Shown here piece after piece: positions 1-5,420 of a stretch of DNA of 14,773 nt. The notes under the pieces are model-generated. The model saw nothing but the letters and a program-made list of their open reading frames with translations. It had not been told where the DNA came from and searched no databases. Source of the stretch: Phycisphaerales bacterium (GTDB lineage: Bacteria; Planctomycetota; Phycisphaerae; Phycisphaerales; UBA1924); contig JARGNC010000030.1 in assembly GCA_029212425.1 (NCBI GenBank), positions 1-14,773 on the forward strand, given 5' to 3'. The number at the start of each line of letters is the position of its first letter. Positions within the stretch are counted from its first letter, which is position 1. Made by a program: the position numbers and the translations under genes.

Positions 1-545
1 ACGGAGTCCCCTTCCTCATCATGTGTAACTTCGGAATGGATGCAGGCGTCATCCATCGATTCGAACAATCCAGAACCAAATCCGGTGGCTTCAGAAACTA
101 CATCATCCCTGTCACGAAAGAGTTCTTCAACCCCAGACCTGCGAGCATTCGAGTACAGCTCTATGACAATTCCCAAGAGTTCAGTTCGTCAGCAGCAAAC
201 ATAACCATCGCGAATATGCGTTCATACGCGCTTTCAATCAATCCTTGCCCCAACGCGGATCCAACCGATGGCAAGCTCGACATCCTCAGTGTCCCATGCT
301 CTTCAACACTCAACTGGTCATTTCAAACAAATCTCTCTCGGCTCAGACTCCCAATCCCACATTCACAAAGGTATCTATCCCAGGGATTGGAGATCCATGC
401 CAACAAACCAACCGTCGTCCAGTTTGATGGTGAGATCGCAATCACTCCGGGGATGCCGAATGGAATACTCCAAGAAGGGAAGTCGATTACAGTCAAGGCA
501 GGTGAGCTCCAAGTCCAAGCTCTTACCCCAAACTGCAAGCCATAA
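1..545 (+). CDS. Diacylglycerol/lipid kinase-like protein, C-terminal part (5' end outside window)
   Basis: This is the C-terminal part of a gene whose start lies before base 1; the frame is open from base 3 and ends in TAA at 543-545. The visible part of about 180 residues resembles the second, beta-rich domain of the bacterial DAGK/YegS/BmrU lipid kinases. It has the early 'NFGMDAGV' stretch, an 'ANMRSYA...P.ADPTDGKLDIL' stretch matching the family's aN...P.A..DG.LD pattern, and a late 'VQFDGE' motif. Such enzymes phosphorylate diacylglycerol or a related lipid with ATP at the inner membrane. The usual GGG after the 'aN' motif is missing here, so the substrate is uncertain. The nucleotide-binding N-terminal domain is not visible. 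It could also be a sphingosine-kinase-type homologue of unknown substrate. The methionine at 21 is internal. Confidence 0.78.
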   Translation, partial: GVPFLIMCNFGMDAGVIHRFEQSRTKSGGFRNYIIPVTKEFFNPRPASIRVQLYDNSQEFSSSAANITIANMRSYALSINPCPNADPTDGKLDILSVPCSSTLNWSFQTNLSRLRLPIPHSQRYLSQGLEIHANKPTVVQFDGEIAITPGMPNGILQEGKSITVKAGELQVQALTPNCKP

Positions 546-696
546 ATCCAGGAGCCCAGAATCTCCGTAAGGCCCGATAATATATGTTCTGTTAAATTGG
601 ATCAGAGAATATGGCTCGCCGGGGCGTGTGCTCGCTACTCTAGAATGACTACAGTGTAGATCCTCGCTATTCGTTGGCGTTGAGAGAATCCGCCAC
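546..696. other. Intergenic region between the lipid-kinase gene and the MATE gene
   Basis: These 151 bases hold no convincing ORF and no hairpin with a T-tract, so I see no clear terminator for the kinase gene. The only notable element is TACAGTGTAG at 650-659. It contains a -10-like TACAGT and is identical to a 10-mer in the carA/priA gap. Confidence 0.6.
650..655 (+). promoter_or_regulatory. Possible -10 element (TACAGT) for the MATE gene
   Basis: TACAGT lies 41 bases before the MATE start codon, inside the 10-mer TACAGTGTAG that recurs in the carA/priA intergenic region. It fits the loose TAnnnT pattern of a sigma-70 type -10 box. No good -35 box was found, so this is a weak prediction. 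Confidence 0.3.
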
Positions 697-2289
697 ATGA
701 CCAGCAACCAACAACACGAAGACGCGAATGACCGTAATCCTTGCATCGATCCAGATCAGGAGGAAATGGTTGTCATTCCGACAGTGAATGTCGGCGTTGT
801 GTCACAGCCCGCAATCTCGGATGACGGCCGATTCAGAAAGGGTCGACTTGCTGGACTCAACATGAACCAAGCGATCTGGATCCTCGCTTGGCCGGTCGTT
901 ACTGAGAGTTTCTTGAACTCCTTTGTGGGACTCGTCGACACCAAACTTTCCGCCAGTTTGTCCGAAGGCGAAGCCGCAACGGACGCGATCGGCGGCGCCA
1001 GCTACATCATGTGGTTCATCGGCCTCATCATCATGGCACTCGGAGTTGGCGCAACCGCACTCATCAGCAGATCTATCGGGAAAGGGCGAATGGGCGTCGC
1101 CAACACCGTGTTGGGCCAAACAATGACCCTCGCCGCAATCCTGGGCGTATTCGTTGGAGTTGGCATTTGGCTGATTGTCCCAGCAGTCGCCAACTTGCTG
1201 AACATGTCAGAACAAGCGTCCGACTTCTTTATCTCGTACATGACAATCATCGCCCTCGGCGTTCCGATGGCATCAGTTCTGTTCGGGATGATCGCATGCT
1301 CAAGAGGTGCAGGAGACTCGATTTCTCCTCTCAAAGCGATGATCGCACGAAACATCGTCAACATCATCGCAAGCTGGGGACTCTCAGGTATCACGATCTA
1401 CGGCTTAACTTCCCCGCTCCAACTCAATCTCGGAATCACCGGCATCGCAATCGGTACTGTAGCAGGAGACATCGTTGGTGCCGCATACATCGTCCACATG
1501 GCACGCTCAGGAAAGTGGTCAATCAAGCTCAAACCGTCACGGATGAGACTTCATAGGATCACAATCTGGAGACTCGTCCGCCTGGGAATCCCGAACTTCC
1601 TCGAAACTTTCGGCCTCTGGATCGGCAACTTCTTCATCATCCTCTTTGTTGGTTTCTTGACCGTACAGCTCAATACTGACGGATTACTCGGCGCGCACAT
1701 CATCGGGATCCGCATCGAAGCGTTTAGTTTCATGCCAGGTTTCGGAATGGGAATTGCAGCCGCCACGCTCGCTGGTCAGTATCTTGGCATGAAACGCCCC
1801 GATCTCGCAAAGCAGGCGGTTTTCCGCTGCACAATGATCGCGACATCGATCATGGGACTCATCGGCGCAGCGTTTATCCTGATCCCGCACCAGATCACCG
1901 CCCTACTCTCTGACCAACCGATTCATCAAGAGCTCGTGCCACAACTCCTCATCATCTGCGGCATCGTGCAGATTCCCTTTGCCATCTCAATCGTTTTCCG
2001 ATCCGCAATGCGTGGAGCTGGAGATGTCAAGGTCGTCATGGCGCTCACTTGGACGGCAACCTACGCACTCCGCCTACCAATCGCATACATCCTCTCAGGC
2101 GTGGACATCCCGATCCCAGAGTTCCTCGGCGGAGGGATCCTCAAGAATCCTGACCTTCTCCACACCACATTTGGTATCGAGTCGGGGCTGGTCGCTCTAT
2201 GGATCGGTTTGTGCAGCGAGATGGTCCTCAGAGGCATCATCTTTGCACTCCGCTTCTTCCAAGGCGGATGGCTCAAAGCCAAGGTTTAA
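697..2289 (+). CDS. MATE family efflux transporter (multidrug/Na+ antiporter)
   Basis: This 530-residue integral membrane protein has the two-lobed pattern of MATE transporters, which export cationic drugs or metabolites in exchange for Na+ or H+. The first lobe (about residues 50-275) starts with a family-typical segment 'IWILAWPVVTESFLNSFVGLVDT' and continues with hydrophobic helices rich in Gly and Ala. The second lobe (about 290-520) repeats the pattern, with 'LVRLGIPNFLETFGLWIGN' as its first helix and an 'FRSAMRGAGDVK' loop mirroring 'CSRGAGDS' in lobe one. It is longer than the usual 440-480 residues because of a hydrophilic N-terminal extension of about 50 residues and an enlarged loop before the last helices. 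The start at 697 is chosen because it is the first ATG in frame; only a weak GAGAGA precedes it. It stands alone, convergent with the dockerin gene. The substrate cannot be told from sequence. Confidence 0.9.
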   Translation: MTSNQQHEDANDRNPCIDPDQEEMVVIPTVNVGVVSQPAISDDGRFRKGRLAGLNMNQAIWILAWPVVTESFLNSFVGLVDTKLSASLSEGEAATDAIGGASYIMWFIGLIIMALGVGATALISRSIGKGRMGVANTVLGQTMTLAAILGVFVGVGIWLIVPAVANLLNMSEQASDFFISYMTIIALGVPMASVLFGMIACSRGAGDSISPLKAMIARNIVNIIASWGLSGITIYGLTSPLQLNLGITGIAIGTVAGDIVGAAYIVHMARSGKWSIKLKPSRMRLHRITIWRLVRLGIPNFLETFGLWIGNFFIILFVGFLTVQLNTDGLLGAHIIGIRIEAFSFMPGFGMGIAAATLAGQYLGMKRPDLAKQAVFRCTMIATSIMGLIGAAFILIPHQITALLSDQPIHQELVPQLLIICGIVQIPFAISIVFRSAMRGAGDVKVVMALTWTATYALRLPIAYILSGVDIPIPEFLGGGILKNPDLLHTTFGIESGLVALWIGLCSEMVLRGIIFALRFFQGGWLKAKV

Positions 2290-2386
2290 AGACCAATCTC
2301 AGATCCCCCCCACTACCTGCTAGTCGGTTCAAGCTGCCCCTATCTCAGGAAGTCGAGCGTTATCTCGGCAGTGTCTGAATGTCAGT

Positions 2387-2400
2387 TTGAACAAGTTCAA
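2387..2400. repeat. Perfect palindrome TTGAAC-AA-GTTCAA
   Basis: A 6-base inverted repeat with a 2-base centre lies between the convergent MATE and dockerin genes, just beyond the T-tract of the dockerin terminator. It could be a small protein-binding site or chance; nothing else supports a role. Confidence 0.35.
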
Positions 2401-2403
2401 TCC

Positions 2404-2440
2404 AAAAAAAGAAGCCCCCGACACCGAAGTGCCGGGGGCT
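2404..2440 (-). terminator. Rho-independent terminator of the dockerin gene, C(UUCG)G loop
   Basis: Read on the minus strand, the arms AGCCCCCGGCAC and GTGTCGGGGGCT (2413-2440) pair over 12 positions, with one G-U wobble, around a UUCG tetraloop closed by C-G. The hairpin is followed by TC and seven Ts (2410-2404). It begins 36 bases after the stop codon of the dockerin gene. On the plus strand the stem has an A-C mismatch and only three Ts follow, so it would serve the convergent MATE gene poorly. Confidence 0.93.
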
Positions 2441-2476
2441 CTGATTTGTAGAAGAGTAACTCTTCAGATCACCCGA

Positions 2477-3817
2477 TTATGGGCAGCCCATACCGAAGAT
2501 GGTAAGGAATGCGGACACATCGAGGAAGTTGAGTGCGCCGTCTGGTGAACCGTCTGGGTTACCAGCGAAGTCAACTGCGAGGTCGCCTGCACCGAAGAGG
2601 GTGAGGAACGCCGACACGTCAAGGAAGTTGTATGAACCGTCTGGTGAGCCGTCTGGGTTACCAGCGAGGTCAGCAGGACATGGGTTCACAGTTGCTGGAC
2701 CGTAAAGAACAGTCTGGAAGTGCGACGCTGGGTTGTAACCAGTGGTCGAACCTGCAGTACAGTCAAGGCCACCGAACCAGAAGGTACCAGCGATGGTGAT
2801 GTCGCCGCCAGCTGGGAGCGATGAAGTACCGAGAGCGAATGCGTCCTCAGTTGCACCAGCGGTAGGACCGTCGGAGACCCAGCTCCATGACGCAGCGATC
2901 GAGTCGAACTCTGCGTGACCTGGAGTTGGTGAACCGAAGACGATACCAGCAGTGTTCACTGCACCGATGTCACCATCGATACCAGTTTGGCTGTCTGAGT
3001 CGCTGTCAGCGTTATCAACGTCAACAGTACCTGGCTGGTTGAACTGGATTGACCAGCCCCAGTCAGCAAGACCGTCGCCGTCTGGATCGATATCGGGGAC
3101 CGAGTCAGAGTCAAGGTCGTTCAAGTCCATACGAGCGTTGTGGACTGCAGCACCTTGGAGGTCTGAGTCGTTGTCACCGAGCTCGAAGGTCAGCGAAGTG
3201 CCGAACGAGCCACCGAGGTCGACGTCAGCAGTCCACAGTGGAACTGTTGCGGTGTCAACTGGGAACTCGCCTGGAAGGCTGAAGAATCCGAAAGCGATGA
3301 CTGGCATAGCGATCGAATCGAGCTGTGGTGAGCGGCCGTTCATGCCGTCCCAGTAAGTCCAGGTCGCCGCGAGACCATCAACACCGTCAGCAACGCTGTC
3401 GCCGTCGGTGTCAGTGTCTTCGTGGTTTGCGAGCCAGTGAACCTGTACACAGTCAACAACTGAGTTGAATGCGATATCGCCCCAGTCAAAGCTGACTGCG
3501 TTGAGTGCCAGCGAAGTGGTACCGGTTGGGTCGTCAAGACCGAAGAAGTAGCTGGTTGAGTAACCGGTGTCTGCACACTGGTTGCCGGTGTCTGCGATCC
3601 AGATTTCGGAACCAGGATCGCCAACGACTGGTGATTGGGTATCGCCGACGTTGATCAGGGTGGTGATCTTTTCGCCGGTTGCGATGTTGAAGTAGATGTG
3701 ACCAGCGTGGCGGATGTTGCCAGCGGTTGGATCAAGCTTCGTTGGTGTGTTGTTAGCAACTGCGGTGCTGGCAATACCAGCAGCGAGAGCCAAGCTAAGT
3801 GCATTTTTCGCCTTCAT
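2477..3817 (-). CDS. Secreted Asp-rich protein with C-terminal GC-type dockerin repeats
   Basis: This 446-residue protein begins with a Sec signal peptide: lysines at 2 and 4, a hydrophobic run, and probable cleavage after 'TAVA' near residue 22. The start at 3817 is preferred over the longer frame to 3937 because AGGAG sits 6 bases upstream and the signal peptide starts exactly there. The middle is an unrecognised beta-rich region with Asp-rich stretches such as 'DTDTDGDS', 'DLDSDSVPDIDPDGDG' and 'DNADSDSDS', resembling thrombospondin type 3 calcium repeats. The last 68 residues hold two 33-residue copies ending 'NFLDVSAFLT.FG'. Each contains the 12-residue EF-hand-like loop D-G-S-P-D-G-x-x-N-F-L-D. 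This matches the GC-type dockerin tail of Phycisphaerales, thought to be a surface anchoring or sorting signal. Strong ribosome-binding site, strong terminator and many GCT/GGT codons near the start suggest high expression. The function of the main body is unknown. Confidence 0.85.
   Translation of the reverse strand: MKAKNALSLALAAGIASTAVANNTPTKLDPTAGNIRHAGHIYFNIATGEKITTLINVGDTQSPVVGDPGSEIWIADTGNQCADTGYSTSYFFGLDDPTGTTSLALNAVSFDWGDIAFNSVVDCVQVHWLANHEDTDTDGDSVADGVDGLAATWTYWDGMNGRSPQLDSIAMPVIAFGFFSLPGEFPVDTATVPLWTADVDLGGSFGTSLTFELGDNDSDLQGAAVHNARMDLNDLDSDSVPDIDPDGDGLADWGWSIQFNQPGTVDVDNADSDSDSQTGIDGDIGAVNTAGIVFGSPTPGHAEFDSIAASWSWVSDGPTAGATEDAFALGTSSLPAGGDITIAGTFWFGGLDCTAGSTTGYNPASHFQTVLYGPATVNPCPADLAGNPDGSPDGSYNFLDVSAFLTLFGAGDLAVDFAGNPDGSPDGALNFLDVSAFLTIFGMGCP
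2492..2689 (-). repeat. Tandem 99-base direct repeat encoding two dockerin-like units
   Basis: Two adjacent copies (2492-2590 and 2591-2689) are similar along their length, both starting ACCGAAGA on the plus strand and sharing long identical runs such as CCGTCTGGGTTACCAGCGA. Each encodes 33 residues with one calcium-type loop. The high nucleotide identity points to recent duplication or gene conversion. Confidence 0.88.
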
Positions 3818-3823
3818 GGAAAG

Positions 3824-3828
3824 CTCCT
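3824..3828 (-). promoter_or_regulatory. Ribosome-binding site AGGAG deciding the dockerin gene start
   Basis: On the minus strand AGGAG is followed by 6 bases and then the ATG at 3817-3815. It is the strongest Shine-Dalgarno sequence in the window and fixes the start at the signal peptide rather than at the in-frame ATG 40 codons upstream. Confidence 0.88.
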
Positions 3829-3862
3829 CTATCAAGTTAAATGTGGACCACAACTCGTAACC

Positions 3863-3882
3863 ATGTACCAGAACGGGTACAT
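3863..3882. promoter_or_regulatory. Inverted repeat ATGTACC-(6)-GGTACAT, proximal copy
   Basis: Perfect 7-base arms (3863-3869 and 3876-3882) flank a 6-base spacer. The element lies 46-65 bases upstream of the dockerin start codon. It could be an operator for a dimeric repressor or, if transcribed, a 5'-leader hairpin. The same arms recur at 4060-4084. Confidence 0.5.
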
Positions 3883-4059
3883 AGAGTCGAACAAATTCGT
3901 GCAGAATGACGCAAGTCATACTGCAGGCCGAACACATCGTGACCGCAATCGGGTTCTCTCTCTACCCAGGCTCTAGACAGACCCCACGACGGTGCCTGAC
4001 AGATTGACCTTATGCGCGGTACCTCCGCATACAACGGAGATCGTACGGCTAATACATAC

Positions 4060-4084
4060 ATGTACCCCAAACAGAGTGGTACAT
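4060..4084. promoter_or_regulatory. Inverted repeat ATGTACC-(11)-GGTACAT, distal copy
   Basis: The arms at 4060-4066 and 4078-4084 are identical to those of the proximal element but are separated by 11 bases instead of 6. The centres of the two elements are about 199.5 bases apart. It may be a second operator; no binding protein can be named. Confidence 0.42.
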
Positions 4085-4203
4085 ATCCGAATATACAGGG
4101 TCTAGCGCAGAATGCAAGAGGTCAAGACCTGAATTTCATCAGAATTGTGCGAAATAGCCCCGATATCCACACGCCATTTCCCGCCTAGAAAGCCCGTTTT
4201 CTC

Positions 4204-4221
4204 GTTTCGTTATCACGAAAC
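4204..4221. repeat. Short hairpin GTTTCGT-(4)-ACGAAAC across the carA stop codon
   Basis: Seven-base arms with a 4-base loop straddle the carA TGA (4215-4213 on the minus strand). No T-tract follows on the minus strand, so it is at best a weak terminator or an mRNA 3'-end structure. Confidence 0.3.
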
Positions 4222-5397
4222 CGACGCTTCCAGCCCACGGACCGCCTCAGCAAACCGATTGAAGAAATCACTCGCATCGTGAGGGCCGGGAGACGCCTCA
4301 GGATGGTACTGCATTCCTGCAATCGGACGATCATCACGCGATAGCCCCGCAACCGTGTCGTCGTTCAAGTGCTGGTGAGTCACTCTCAACCCAACATTCA
4401 CACATGAATCGGGATCGACAGCGAATCCATGGTTTTGGCTCGTGATCCCCACTCGACCAGTTGAAAGCTCCACGATCGGATGATTGACGCCGCGATGCCC
4501 GAACTTCAGCTTATAAGTAGATGCCCCATGCGCTAGAGCAAGAATCTGGTGTCCGAGACAGATCCCAAAGATCGGGAAGCGAGCCAAACGATCATCTGTT
4601 ACCAGTTCTCGGACGCATGAGATGAGATCCGTGAGTGCAGCAGGATCACCAGGCCCGTTGGACAAGAACACGCCATTGATCTTGCCCTCCATCAGCAATG
4701 TTCGAATCTCATCTGCTGTCGTGGTTATCGGTAGAACAATCGGTTTACAACCGACATCTACAAGGCATCGAAGAATATTGTCCTTGGTGCCACAATCGAT
4801 GAGTCCTATTGAGATCGCTTGATTGCCGTTAGAATCTGTGTCTAAATGACCCCACGATCCACTGGACGCATCCCAATCACGAACCTCGCTCGAACCTGCA
4901 CCAGACGCATAATCGGTCCCCGACATTGATTTGGCTGATCTTGCTTGTTGCACCAGTTCATTGTCAGATAGCGAGTCATCACACGAGATTACCCCTTGGA
5001 CGGCCCCTTCGGATCTCAGAATCGTCGCGATGGCTCGAGTATCAACGCCGTAGATACCTGGGATTCCTGATTCATTGAGTCGCGATCCGAGTGTGTCAGC
5101 GCTGCGATAGTTCGAGTATTCATCGACATACTCATGGACGACCATGCCAGCGACCTGGATTTTGCCAGATTCCATGTCCCGAGCATTCATTCCTGTATTG
5201 CCGATCATCGGAGCTGTTTGAACCAGAATCTGCCCTGTATAGGAAGGGTCGCTGAGCGACTCTTGATATCCGCTCATCGCAGTATTAAAAACGACTTCCC
5301 CCTCGCCCCCATTTGGAGCCCCGAAACTGTACCCCTCGAAAATTTCACCAGTAGACAACGCCAGTCGGACTCTTTTGGGTTCTGTGGAGTGGGTCAT
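4213..5397 (-). CDS. carA: Carbamoyl-phosphate synthase small (glutaminase) subunit
   Basis: The 394-residue product hydrolyses glutamine and passes ammonia to the large subunit CarB, which makes carbamoyl phosphate for arginine and pyrimidine synthesis in the cytosol. The N-terminal CarA domain (about 8-160) carries the family stretch 'GEVVFNTAMSGYQESLSDPSYTGQI' in pieces and 'GIYGVDTRAI' at 115-123. The C-terminal class I amidotransferase domain (about 195-390) has 'LSNGPGDP' (245-252), the nucleophile Cys280 in 'GICLGHQ', and His365 and Glu367 in 'YHPE', so the catalytic triad is complete. Length fits the family. A Ser/Gly/Asp-rich linker at about 158-192 joins the domains. No Shine-Dalgarno sequence precedes the ATG; a TACACT -10-like box ends 9 bases upstream, suggesting a very short or absent leader. 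carB is not in the window. It diverges from priA across 23 bases. Confidence 0.97.
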   Translation of the reverse strand: MTHSTEPKRVRLALSTGEIFEGYSFGAPNGGEGEVVFNTAMSGYQESLSDPSYTGQILVQTAPMIGNTGMNARDMESGKIQVAGMVVHEYVDEYSNYRSADTLGSRLNESGIPGIYGVDTRAIATILRSEGAVQGVISCDDSLSDNELVQQARSAKSMSGTDYASGAGSSEVRDWDASSGSWGHLDTDSNGNQAISIGLIDCGTKDNILRCLVDVGCKPIVLPITTTADEIRTLLMEGKINGVFLSNGPGDPAALTDLISCVRELVTDDRLARFPIFGICLGHQILALAHGASTYKLKFGHRGVNHPIVELSTGRVGITSQNHGFAVDPDSCVNVGLRVTHQHLNDDTVAGLSRDDRPIAGMQYHPEASPGPHDASDFFNRFAEAVRGLEASVS

Positions 5398-5403
5398 GGT
5401 GAA

Positions 5404-5412
5404 TACAGTGTA
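5404..5412. promoter_or_regulatory. Palindromic -10-like element TACAGTGTA between carA and priA
   Basis: The 9-base palindrome reads TACAGT on the plus strand (5404-5409, 11 bases before the priA ATG) and TACACT on the minus strand (5412-5407, 9 bases before the carA ATG). Both fit a TAnnnT -10 pattern, so one symmetric element could start transcription in both directions. -35 boxes are not convincing, and they would have to lie inside the two coding regions. Confidence 0.4.
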
Positions 5413-5420
5413 GGAATCGA

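Larger units (their letters stand above)
3818..4212. other. 395-base intergenic region upstream of the dockerin gene
   Basis: No ORF here looks real. The region separates the carA stop codon from the dockerin start codon, both genes reading on the minus strand. It holds the AGGAG ribosome-binding site at 3824-3828 and two inverted repeats with identical arms ATGTACC/GGTACAT at 3863-3882 and 4060-4084. GTAC occurs six times within about 220 bases. The dockerin promoter should lie here, but I could not identify convincing -35 and -10 boxes. No T-tailed hairpin for carA was found. Confidence 0.7.

Noticed and set aside
1011..1556. 181-residue open frame on the plus strand inside the MATE gene
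   Set aside because: It is out of frame with a confident transporter and its Arg/His-rich composition is typical of a shadow frame.
2411..2440. Bidirectional terminator also serving the MATE gene
   Set aside because: On the plus strand the stem has an A-C mismatch and only a TTT follows the hairpin, so good evidence exists for the minus direction only.
3818..3937. N-terminal extension of the dockerin gene to an ATG at 3937
   Set aside because: The extra 40 residues lie before a clear signal peptide, and a strong AGGAG site precedes the internal ATG at 3817. The extension also spans the inverted repeat at 3863-3882.
3837..4070. 77-residue minus-strand frame in the dockerin upstream region
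   Set aside because: No ribosome-binding site, no recognisable composition, and it covers both inverted repeats, which are better read as regulatory or structural DNA.
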